Shown one piece after another: positions 57,668-64,000 of a stretch of DNA of 64,000 nucleotides (the stretch's first letter is position 1; the number at the start of each line of letters is the position of its first letter). A program made the translations under genes and the position numbers. Source of the DNA: Actinomadura sp. K4S16 (GTDB lineage Bacteria; Actinomycetota; Actinomycetes; Streptosporangiales; Streptosporangiaceae); contig NZ_BDDE01000027.1 in the NCBI RefSeq assembly GCF_008327685.1, positions 62,001 through 126,000 on the forward strand, read 5' to 3'. The notes beneath the pieces are model-generated. The model was given only the letters and a program-made list of their open reading frames with translations, was not told the origin of the DNA and ran no database searches.

Positions 57668-58138
57668 TCAGCGCTTGCGGCGGGGGTGGAGCGCTTGCTC
57701 GGCCCAGAAGGGTTCCATGACGCGGCCGATCGCTCGGACCACGGTGCTCAGCTCGTCGTCCGAGAGCGGGCCGAAGACCTCGGCGCCCACCTCGTCGGCG
57801 AGGGTACGCGCGCGGCGGTGCAGGGCGCGGCCGTCCTCGGTGGCGCGGACGCGGTACCGCCGGCGGTCGCGCGGGTCCCGGGTGCGTTCGCAGAGGCCGC
57901 GCGCCTCCAGGTCGTCCACGAGCCCGACCATCAGCGTGGGGTCGAGCAGCAGGCAGTCGGCCATCTCCTGCTGCGACAGCGTCTCGGACGTGCTGAGCAT
58001 CGCCAGCACCAGGAAGTGCCGCACCCGGATCCCGAGCGGCTCCAGTTCCTCCTCCAGCCGCTGCTCCAGCCACCATCCGCACTTGGACAGCTGGAAGCCG
58101 GCCAGGGACGCGAGCCCCTCCGGCAGCCCGTCGCGCAT
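57668..58138 (-). CDS. MarR-family transcriptional regulator
   Basis: A 156-residue winged-helix regulator. The DNA-binding region is LSTSETLSQQEMADCLLLDP then TLMVGLVDDLEARGLCERTR and DPRDRRRYRVRATEDGRALH (wing). The ATG at 58138 has GGAGG 5 bp upstream; starts at 58153 and 58180 are in frame but lack one. It is divergent from an F420-type oxidoreductase, with three 16-bp-spaced repeats between, so it likely controls that gene and itself. The effector is unknown. Confidence 0.85.
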   Translation of the reverse strand: MRDGLPEGLASLAGFQLSKCGWWLEQRLEEELEPLGIRVRHFLVLAMLSTSETLSQQEMADCLLLDPTLMVGLVDDLEARGLCERTRDPRDRRRYRVRATEDGRALHRRARTLADEVGAEVFGPLSDDELSTVVRAIGRVMEPFWAEQALHPRRKR

Positions 58139-58172
58139 GGAACCCTCCGCCATGGCAGCAGGGTATATCCGT

Positions 58173-58212
58173 TCGATCATCGGTTGACTCGATCATAGAA
58201 AAGTTCGATTAT
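58173..58212. promoter_or_regulatory. Three TCGATCAT direct repeats at 16-bp spacing
   Basis: TCGATCAT at 58173 and 58189 and TCGATTAT at 58205 are spaced exactly 16 bp, about one and a half helix turns, in the gap between the MarR gene and the oxidoreductase. They are a candidate MarR binding array. Confidence 0.6.
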
Positions 58213-58218
58213 CTACGG

Positions 58219-59070
58219 ATGGCACCTACTCTCGGACTCTTCGCCGTCAACATGTACGCCTGCGCGGAGCCGCAGGTCGCCGCCCGCATCGCCGCCCTGG
58301 CCGAGGACCTCGGATACGACTCGGTATGGGCCGGCGACCACGTCGTGCTGCCGCGCCCGCGCGTCGAGCCGTCCCCCGCGGAGCCGGACGCGCCGTTCCT
58401 GGACCCGCTGGTCGCCCTCGCCCACCTGGCGGGACGCACGGAGCGGATCGCGCTCGGCACCGGGGTCGTCGTCCTGCCGCAGCGCAACCCGCTCGTCCTC
58501 GCCAAGCAGCTCGCCAGCCTCGACGTGCTCAGCGGGGGCAGGCTCGTCTTCGGCATGGCCGCCGGGTACCTGGAGCCGGAGATGCGCGCGGTCGGCGTCT
58601 CCCCCGAAGGGCGCGGCGCCCGCACCGACGAGCACCTCGCGGCGATGCGCTCCCTCTGGTACGACGACGAGCCGACCTTCCACGGCCGCCATGTCGACTT
58701 CGGGGGCGTGGACGCCCACCCGCGCCCCGCGCAGCGGCCGATCCCCGTCGTGGCGGGCGGCCACAGCCCCGCCGCGCTGCGCCGGGCCGCCCGGCACGCG
58801 GACGGCTGGTACGGGTGGATGCTCGGGCGCCGCGCCGCCGCGGAGACGATCGGACGGCTGCGGGCCCTCACCGACGACGCGGGCCGCGATCCCCTGCACG
58901 TCTCGATCAGCCCGCCCCGTCCCCCGGACGCCGGGTTCGTCCGGGAGTATGGCGAGCTGGGAGTGGACCGGCTCATCATCGTCCCGCCCATGGGCGTCCC
59001 GGCGTCCGAGTTGGAGCGGTTCGTCACCGACCACGCCCCGCGGAAGCTCGGCGCCCGCCCCGCCCCCTGA
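58219..59070 (+). CDS. LLM-class F420-dependent oxidoreductase
   Basis: A 283-residue luciferase-like monooxygenase fold protein. ALAEDLGYDSVWAGDHVVLP (~residue 26), TERIALGTGVVVLPQRNPLV (~residue 75) and LDVLSGGRLVFGMAAGYLEP (~residue 98) are typical of actinobacterial F420 enzymes (TIGR03619-type). The ATG is very close to an AT-rich TTATCT element, so the leader is probably short. It is divergent from the MarR regulator. The substrate cannot be told from sequence. Confidence 0.88.
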   Translation: MAPTLGLFAVNMYACAEPQVAARIAALAEDLGYDSVWAGDHVVLPRPRVEPSPAEPDAPFLDPLVALAHLAGRTERIALGTGVVVLPQRNPLVLAKQLASLDVLSGGRLVFGMAAGYLEPEMRAVGVSPEGRGARTDEHLAAMRSLWYDDEPTFHGRHVDFGGVDAHPRPAQRPIPVVAGGHSPAALRRAARHADGWYGWMLGRRAAAETIGRLRALTDDAGRDPLHVSISPPRPPDAGFVREYGELGVDRLIIVPPMGVPASELERFVTDHAPRKLGARPAP

Positions 59071-59092
59071 CACCGGGCCGGCCTCAGGGGGC

Positions 59093-59269
59093 AACCATCA
59101 CCGTAACCACGCGACCACCTCAACACTTGCGATCGCGTCCGAAGGCAGATTCGAGCGAAGCGAGAATCTGATCGCGCAGCGAGCCGCCAGGCGAGACGGA
59201 GCGATGCCAGCGATCGCCCGCGTTTTTCGACGATGGAGGGCGCCCTGCGCCCGAAGGAGGAGAAAAATG
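59093..59269 (-). repeat. Dispersed 3'-end repeat, copy D (inverted)
   Basis: Fourth copy, in reverse orientation. It starts immediately after the stop of the minus-strand isomerase gene, co-directional with that gene. Hairpin 1 has changed to GGGCGC-AGG-GCGCCC, keeping pairing relative to copies B/C (GGGCCT-TGA-AGGCCC), which is covariation. The invariant hairpin is at 59146-59170. Confidence 0.88.
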
Positions 59270-60268
59270 CTATGTGAACGCCGAGTCGAACGACGCCGTC
59301 GGGATCTCCATGGAGTTGAGGCCGCGGACGAACTCCAGGGCCTCAGGGGCGCCTTGGAGGCGGTCCATCCCGGCGTCCTCCCACTCGACGGAGATCGGCC
59401 CGGCGTAGCCGATCGCATTGAGGGCGCGGAAGACGTCCTCCCACGGGACGTCGCCGCGGCCGGTGGAGATGAAGTCCCAGCCGCGCCGCAGGTCCGCCCA
59501 CGGCAGGTGGGACGACAGGCGGCCGCGGCGGCCGTCGCCCGTGCGGACCTTCGTGTCCTTGCAGTCGACGTGGTAGATCCGGTCGCGGAAGTCGAACAGG
59601 AAGCCGACCGGGTCGAGCTCCTGCCACACGAAGTGCGACGGGTCGAAGTTCAGCCCGAACGCGGGGCGGTGCCCGATCGCCTCCAGCGTCCGGACGGTCG
59701 TCCAGTAGTCGTAGGCGATCTCGCTCGGGTGCACCTCGTGCGCGAACCGGACGCCCACCTCGTCGAACACGTCCAGGATCGGGTTCCAGCGCTCGGCGAA
59801 GTCGGCGTAGCCGCGCTCGACCATCGCCTCGGGGGTGGGCGGGAACATCGCGACCGTGTGCCAGATCGAGGAGCCGGTGAACCCGATCACCGTGTCGACG
59901 CCGAGCCGCGCGGCGGCCCGCGCGGTGTCCTTGATCTCGTCCGCGGCGCGCCGCCGGACGCCCTCGGGCTCCCCGTCGCCCCAGATCCGCTCCGGCAGGA
60001 TCGCCTTGTGCCGCTCGTCGGGGTTGTCGCAGACGGCCTGCCCGACGAGGTGGTTGGAGATCGCCCACACCTTGAGGTCGTGCTTGGCGAGCGTCTCCAG
60101 CTTGCGCGGGACGTAGTCGTCGTCCGCGAGGGCCTTGTCGACCTCGAAGTGGTCGCCCCAGCAGGCGATCTCCAGGCCCTCGTAGCCCCAGCCGGACGCC
60201 AGCCGGCAGACCTCCTCGAACGGCAGGTCAGCCCACTGGCCGGTGAACAGCGTGACCGGTCGTGTCAT
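59270..60268 (-). CDS. Sugar phosphate isomerase/epimerase (TIM barrel)
   Basis: A 332-residue xylose-isomerase-like TIM barrel (AP2EC). Metal-binding acids and histidines appear in GYEGLEIACWGDHF (~residue 29), FAHEVHPSEIAYDYWTT (~residue 180), FGLNFDPSHFVWQELDP (~residue 207) and VDCKDTKVRTGDGRRGR, with SVEWEDAGMD near the end. It is paired with the Gfo/Idh gene, whose stop overlaps the start (ATG at 60271 or 60268; the second is better spaced from GGGAG). Together with the upstream sugar ABC transporter it implies catabolism of a cyclitol or rare sugar. Confidence 0.88.
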   Translation of the reverse strand: MTRPVTLFTGQWADLPFEEVCRLASGWGYEGLEIACWGDHFEVDKALADDDYVPRKLETLAKHDLKVWAISNHLVGQAVCDNPDERHKAILPERIWGDGEPEGVRRRAADEIKDTARAAARLGVDTVIGFTGSSIWHTVAMFPPTPEAMVERGYADFAERWNPILDVFDEVGVRFAHEVHPSEIAYDYWTTVRTLEAIGHRPAFGLNFDPSHFVWQELDPVGFLFDFRDRIYHVDCKDTKVRTGDGRRGRLSSHLPWADLRRGWDFISTGRGDVPWEDVFRALNAIGYAGPISVEWEDAGMDRLQGAPEALEFVRGLNSMEIPTASFDSAFT

Positions 60269-61407
60269 CATTCGCTCCCTTCGACTTCGGCCCAGCATCG
60301 GGAGGCCGCGCTGGCGGCGACCGCGGCGAGGACGCGCTGCACCTGCAGCCCGTCGGCGAACGACGGGCGCGGGTCGACGCCCTCCGCGATCGCGGTGAGC
60401 AGGTCGGCGGCCTGATGGGTGAACGTGTGCTCGTAGCCGAGCATGTGACCGGGCGGCCACCACCGGTCGACGTACGGGTGGACGGGCTCGGTGACGACGA
60501 TCCGCCGGAAGCCGGCGGTCGCGCCGTCCTCCTCGCGGTCGTAGAACCACAGCTCGTTCAGCGACTCCAGGTCGAACGCCAGGGCGCCGGAGGAGCCGCT
60601 GACCTCGATCCGCAGCGCGTTCTTGCGGCCGGTGGCGAACCGGGTGGCCTCGAACGACGCGAGCGCGCCGCCGTCGGTGCGGCCGACGAACAGGGCCGCG
60701 TCGTCCACGGTGACCTGCGCCGTGCCGCCGCCCGGCAGCGGGCGCTCCGGGACGAACGTGTCCATCACCGCCGACACCCCGACGAGCGACTGCCCGGTGA
60801 CGAACTGCGCGGTGTCGATGATGTGCGCGCCGATGTCGCCGAGCGCGCCCGTCCCGGCCCTGTCGCGGTCCATCCGCCAGGTGAACGGGGCCTGCGGGTC
60901 GGCCAGCCAGTCCTGCAGGTACTGGGCCCGGACGTGCCGGACGGCGCCGATCCGCCCCTCGCCCACCAGCCTGCGGGCGAGGGTGACGGCCGGGACGCGC
61001 CGGTAGTTGAACCCGACCATCGACCGGACGCCGCGCCCGCGCGCCCGCTCCGCGGCGGCGGCCATCGCCTCCGCCTCGGCGACGGAGTTCGCGAGCGGCT
61101 TCTCGCACAGTACGTGCTTGCCCGCGTCGAGCGCGGCGACCGCGATCTCGGCGTGGCTGTCGCCCGGCGTGCAGATGTCGACGAGCTGGACGTCGTCGCG
61201 GCGGAGCAGCTCCTTCCAGTCGGTCTCCACCGAGGCCCAGCCGAGCGCCTCGGCGGCGGCGCGGGCGCGCTCGGCGGAACGTCCTGCCAGGGCGGTCATG
61301 ACGGGCGTCAGCGGCGGCCCGAAGAACGGCCCGACGCTGCGCCACGCCTGGGAGTGGGCGCGTCCCATGAACGCGTGCCCGACCATCCCGACTCCGACGG
61401 TCGTCAT
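60268..61407 (-). CDS. Gfo/Idh/MocA-family oxidoreductase
   Basis: A 379-residue NAD(P)-dependent sugar or cyclitol dehydrogenase. The Rossmann start is VGVGMVGHAFMGRAHSQAW. The catalytic motif is HVLCEKPLANSVAEAEAMAA with EKP at residue ~97, and the substrate domain begins RSMVGFNYRRVPAVTLARRL and contains GALGDIGAHIIDTAQFVTGQ (~residue 180) with the catalytic Asp/His pair. It overlaps the isomerase start. The pairing with a TIM-barrel isomerase is typical of inositol-like or rare sugar pathways. Confidence 0.9.
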   Translation of the reverse strand: MTTVGVGMVGHAFMGRAHSQAWRSVGPFFGPPLTPVMTALAGRSAERARAAAEALGWASVETDWKELLRRDDVQLVDICTPGDSHAEIAVAALDAGKHVLCEKPLANSVAEAEAMAAAAERARGRGVRSMVGFNYRRVPAVTLARRLVGEGRIGAVRHVRAQYLQDWLADPQAPFTWRMDRDRAGTGALGDIGAHIIDTAQFVTGQSLVGVSAVMDTFVPERPLPGGGTAQVTVDDAALFVGRTDGGALASFEATRFATGRKNALRIEVSGSSGALAFDLESLNELWFYDREEDGATAGFRRIVVTEPVHPYVDRWWPPGHMLGYEHTFTHQAADLLTAIAEGVDPRPSFADGLQVQRVLAAVAASAASRCWAEVEGSE

Positions 61408-61458
61408 GTCAGCTCACCTCTCTGTGTCGTCTTCCGGGAGCGGGCCCCGGACCCCCGG

Positions 61459-61492
61459 GCCGGCGCGCCCGCCCGCGGGCGGACGCGCCGGC
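61459..61492 (-). terminator. Terminator after the substrate-binding-protein gene
   Basis: GCCGGCGCG / CGCGCCGGC, a 9-bp stem with a further GC-rich inner repeat, 12 bp beyond the binding-protein stop on the minus strand and ahead of the oxidoreductase start. Confidence 0.65.
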
Positions 61493-61503
61493 GCCCCCGT
61501 CGC

Positions 61504-62568
61504 TCAGGACTCGAAGCCGAGCGGCATGTACGTGTCGACGTTGTTCTTGGCGACCGTCTCGGAGGCCAGCGTGATCGACTGGGGCACCTGGAGCTCGACC
61601 AGGTCGGCCATGCCCTTGCCCTGCGCGATGAGCCGGCCGAGCTTGATCGCGGACGCGGCCATCGTCGGCGGGTAGGTGACGGTCGCCTCCAGCACGCCGC
61701 CGCCCGACTTGATGTCGCGCATCGCGTTGGCCGAGCCCGCGCCGCCGACCATGAAGAACTCCTTGCGGCCGGACTGCTTGATCGCGGCGAGCACGCCGAC
61801 GCCCTGGTCGTCGTCGTGGTTCCACAGCGCGTCGATCTTCTTGTGCGCCTGGAGCAGGTTGCTCGCGACCTGGTTGCCGGACTCCACCGTGAACTTCGCG
61901 TCCTGCTTGGCGGTGACGGAGAAGCCGTAGGACTTCAGCGCGTCCGCGAAGCCCTTGCTGCGCTCCTGCGTCAGCGGCAGCGTCGCGATGCCCTGGATCT
62001 CCAGGATCACGGGGCTGGCGACGCCCTTGTCCTTCAGCTTCTTGCCGATGTAGTGGCCCGCGGAGACGCCCATGCCGTAGTTGTCGCCGCCGACCCACGT
62101 CCGGTACGACAGCTTGTCGGGGAAGACGCGGTCGAGGTTGACGACGGGGATCCCGGCGTCCATCGCCTTGCGGGCGACCTGGTTCAGCTGCTCCCCGTCG
62201 TTCGGCAGGATGACGAGCACGTCGACCTTCGCCCGGATCAGCGACTCGACGGCGGAGATCTGCTGGTTGATGTCGTTGGTCGGCTCGACCGGCTTGAACG
62301 TCACGTCCTTGTACTTCTTGGCCTGGCCCTCGGCGTTCTTGGCGATCGCCGCGATCCAGCCGTGGTCCGCGGCGGGCGCGGAGAACCCGATGGTGACCTG
62401 CTTGCCCGGCTTGTCGTTGTCGCCGCCGAGCGACCCGGCCTGCGCCGCCGGGCTCGGGTCGTCCTTCTCGTTGTTGCTGGTGCAGGCCGCGGCGAGGCTG
62501 CCCGCCGCGACGACGGCGCCGCCGAACAGGACGCCTCTGCGGGTGGGACGAGGGCTCTGATCACGCAT
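61504..62568 (-). CDS. Sugar ABC transporter substrate-binding lipoprotein (RbsB-like)
   Basis: A 354-residue periplasmic-binding-protein-like lipoprotein. The signal peptide has twin arginines (PTRRGVLFGGAVVAAGSLAA) and a lipobox LAAAC, so it is exported, possibly by Tat, and lipidated at that cysteine (~residue 29). The two-domain fold follows: TIGFSAPAADHGWIAAIAKN, VLVILPNDGEQLNQVARKAM, VNLDRVFPDK and GVLEATVTYPPTMAASAIKL. The ligand-binding aromatic and acidic residues suggest a monosaccharide or cyclitol. AGGAG precedes the ATG. Confidence 0.92.
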   Translation of the reverse strand: MRDQSPRPTRRGVLFGGAVVAAGSLAAACTSNNEKDDPSPAAQAGSLGGDNDKPGKQVTIGFSAPAADHGWIAAIAKNAEGQAKKYKDVTFKPVEPTNDINQQISAVESLIRAKVDVLVILPNDGEQLNQVARKAMDAGIPVVNLDRVFPDKLSYRTWVGGDNYGMGVSAGHYIGKKLKDKGVASPVILEIQGIATLPLTQERSKGFADALKSYGFSVTAKQDAKFTVESGNQVASNLLQAHKKIDALWNHDDDQGVGVLAAIKQSGRKEFFMVGGAGSANAMRDIKSGGGVLEATVTYPPTMAASAIKLGRLIAQGKGMADLVELQVPQSITLASETVAKNNVDTYMPLGFES

Positions 62569-62600
62569 GACGTGCTCCTGATCAAGGGATGGGTCGTCCC

Positions 62601-62630
62601 GCGCCGCGCGTTCCCCGGGACGCGCGGCGC
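62601..62630. promoter_or_regulatory. Strong hairpin between permease and binding-protein genes
   Basis: GCGCCGCGCGT / ACGCGCGGCGC, an 11-bp perfect stem with an 8-nt loop, in the 142-bp gap. Such hairpins between permease and binding protein often allow partial termination or stabilise the binding-protein message so that it exceeds the permease. Confidence 0.6.
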
Positions 62631-62710
62631 CGGACGTGGGGGGTGGGGTGTCGGTCGCCGCCGGACGGTGCCGGACGGCCGCGGGCGAAAGGGCCGGGTG
62701 GGCGTGCGGG

Positions 62711-63790
62711 TCAGGTGGGCGAGCGGAGGCCGCGGCGCTGCAGCAGCACGGCGATCACGATGATCGCGCCCTTGGCGATCAGCTGGTCGCTGGTGTCCAG
62801 GCCGTTCAGGATGAACAGGTTGGTGATGAGCGTGAACACCAGCACGCCGAGGATCGACCCGATGACGGTGCCGCGCCCGCCGGTGAGCAGCGTGCCGCCG
62901 ATGATGACGGCGGCGATCGCGTCCAGCTCGTAGAGGTCTCCGTGGGTGCTGGAGCCGGTGGTGGTCCGCGCCATGATGATGATCGCGGCGATGCCGCAGC
63001 AGAACCCGGACAGCGCGTACAGCAGCAGGGTGTGCCGGCGGACGTCGATGCCGGCCAGGCGCGCCGCCTCGGGGTTGCCGCCCACCGCGAACGTCCGGCG
63101 GCCGAACGTGGTGCGGTTGAGCAGCAGCCATCCGGCGGCGGCGACCGCGGCGAAGATGTACACGACGAGCGGCAGCCCGAGCACCTTGGTGGTGGACAGC
63201 GCCTCGATCGCGTCGTTCTCCGGCCGGACGAGCTGGGTCCTGCGGTCCGACATGCGCTGCGCGAGCCCGCGCGCCGCGACGAGCATCGCGAGGGTGGCGA
63301 TGAACGGGACCAGCCGCCCGTAGGAGATCAGCAGCCCGCTGGCGACGCCCGCGCCGGTCCCGACGAGGATCGCGCACAGCGCCATCACCGCCGGGCCGTA
63401 GGACTGCGTCGCCACGGTCGTCGCCCACACCGACGCCAGCGCCATCACCGACCCGACGGACAGGTCGATCCCGCCGCCGATGATCACGAAGGTCTGGCCG
63501 ACGGTGATCACGCCGATGGTGGCGGCGAGCGCGAGGATGCCGACGGCGTTCCCCGACGTCGCGAAGTTGTCCGGCTTGGTCGCCACGCCGACCGCGCACA
63601 GCAGCACGAGCGCGGCGACGAGCCCGAGGTGGTGGATCTCGCGGCCCTCCGCGGCGCCGCCCCGGCGCAACGGCCGCCACGGCCCGCCGCTCCCGCTCTT
63701 GCCGGCCGGCCGGGTCGGTGCCCCGCCGTGCCCGCCAGCGTCCTTCTCGGTCCGGGGGGCCGACCCTCCGGAGTGAAAGGTGTCCGTCAC
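62711..63790 (-). CDS. Sugar ABC transporter permease (RbsC-like)
   Basis: A 359-residue permease with about ten hydrophobic helices. The BPD_transp_2 motif is GGGIDLSVGSVMALASVWAT (~residue 102), with GNPEAARLAGIDVRRHTLLL (the loop contacting the ATPase, ~residue 235) and GGTLLTGGRGTVIGSILGVL (~residue 298). The N-terminal ~45 residues are Gly/Arg-rich. The GTG overlaps the ATPase stop (GTGA). Confidence 0.93.
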   Translation of the reverse strand: MTDTFHSGGSAPRTEKDAGGHGGAPTRPAGKSGSGGPWRPLRRGGAAEGREIHHLGLVAALVLLCAVGVATKPDNFATSGNAVGILALAATIGVITVGQTFVIIGGGIDLSVGSVMALASVWATTVATQSYGPAVMALCAILVGTGAGVASGLLISYGRLVPFIATLAMLVAARGLAQRMSDRRTQLVRPENDAIEALSTTKVLGLPLVVYIFAAVAAAGWLLLNRTTFGRRTFAVGGNPEAARLAGIDVRRHTLLLYALSGFCCGIAAIIIMARTTTGSSTHGDLYELDAIAAVIIGGTLLTGGRGTVIGSILGVLVFTLITNLFILNGLDTSDQLIAKGAIIVIAVLLQRRGLRSPT

Positions 63791-64000
63791 AGGGCACTCC
63801 CCTCCATGATCATGTTGAGCACGGCGCCCTCGTCGAGGTCGCGGGCGTCGCCGGTGTGCACGACGCGCCCCTCCCGGACGACGAGGACGCGGTCGGCGAG
63901 CCCGAGCACCTCGGGCACCTCGCCGGACACCAGCAGGACCCCGATCCCCCGCCCGGCCAGCTCGCGGATCACCGCGTACAGCTCGGCGCGGGCGCCGACG
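63787..64000 (-). CDS. Sugar ABC transporter ATPase (RbsA-like), C-terminal part
   Basis: Only the last ~70 residues lie in the window. They read ELAGRGIGVLLVSGEVPEVL with the switch-like SGEVPEV, then GLADRVLVVREGRVVHTGDA and a short tail (LNMIMEGSAL), matching the end of the second ATPase domain of RbsA/XylG-type proteins. Its stop overlaps the permease start. The remainder lies beyond the right edge. Confidence 0.88.
   Translation of the reverse strand, partial: VGARAELYAVIRELAGRGIGVLLVSGEVPEVLGLADRVLVVREGRVVHTGDARDLDEGAVLNMIMEGSAL

Noticed and set aside
49131..59269. CRISPR or tandem repeat interpretation of the ~170-bp repeats
   Set aside because: Copies are kilobases apart, one is inverted, there are no short spacers and no cas genes.

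Overview
The window is chromosomal DNA of a very GC-rich actinomycete, most likely Actinomadura or a close Thermomonosporaceae relative. The grounds are the codon bias, frequent GTG starts, ergothioneine genes, a DUF397 protein, SCO2583-like and DUF1707 proteins, F420-type oxidoreductases and a KstR-controlled steroid catabolic regulon. No rRNA, tRNA, CRISPR array, phage or transposase gene was seen. The taxon is inferred from gene content, not from a database search.

Layout. 0-2.6 kb: ergothioneine genes egtB (cut by the left edge) and egtA. 2.8-9.0 kb: an ECF-type sigma factor with a membrane-anchored tail, a rhomboid-like protein, an MFS pump with a divergent TetR regulator, and glutamate decarboxylase. 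9.0-13.8 kb: a FadD-FadE-FadE operon and divergent kstR. 13.9-15.1 kb: a DUF397 protein and an Rpn-like PD-(D/E)XK protein. 15.1-25.7 kb: a nine-gene, tightly coupled purine catabolic operon (uric acid branch, three-subunit xanthine dehydrogenase, 8-oxoguanine deaminase, allantoinase, allantoicase), divergent from pucR. 25.8-29.4 kb: two overlapping membrane Ser/Thr kinases. 29.4-31.1 kb: an atypical alpha/beta hydrolase and an HTH-ClpN protein under a twin-palindrome promoter. 31.1-38.0 kb: an OleA/OleC/OleD-like set with a family-2 glycosyltransferase and two P450s, read as a possible beta-lactone or long-chain lipid pathway. 38.6-49.1 kb: fadA5, a metallo-beta-lactamase-fold hydrolase, two CYP125-type P450s, a GT4 / methyltransferase / alpha-toroid / CmcI-type methyltransferase set, an FdxD-type ferredoxin and a zinc alcohol dehydrogenase. 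49.1-59.3 kb: unrelated genes interspersed with four copies of a ~170-bp structured repeat. 59.3-64 kb: sugar isomerase, Gfo/Idh oxidoreductase and a RbsABC-type sugar ABC transporter cut by the right edge.

How the parts work together. Sites matching the KstR consensus TNNAACNNGTTNNA lie upstream of fadA5, the first CYP125-type P450 and the ferredoxin. A one-mismatch site lies before fadD and a weaker one before kstR. Steroid side-chain oxidation (P450 plus ferredoxin), CoA activation, dehydrogenation and thiolysis are therefore probably one regulon. A second palindrome, TGAGAC-N4-GTCTCA, sits beside the KstR boxes at two of these promoters and suggests an additional regulator. The downstream glycosyltransferase/methyltransferase set appears to be read from the P450 promoter and has no known role.

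The most novel items are the co-directional 3'-end repeat family with a covarying hairpin, which truncates one gene and supplies the stop codon of another; the GT4/MT/toroid/CmcI set under steroid-type control; the OleACD-P450-GT2 cluster; a 26-residue Cys-rich peptide; and a secreted nuclease-fold protein that has lost its catalytic residues.
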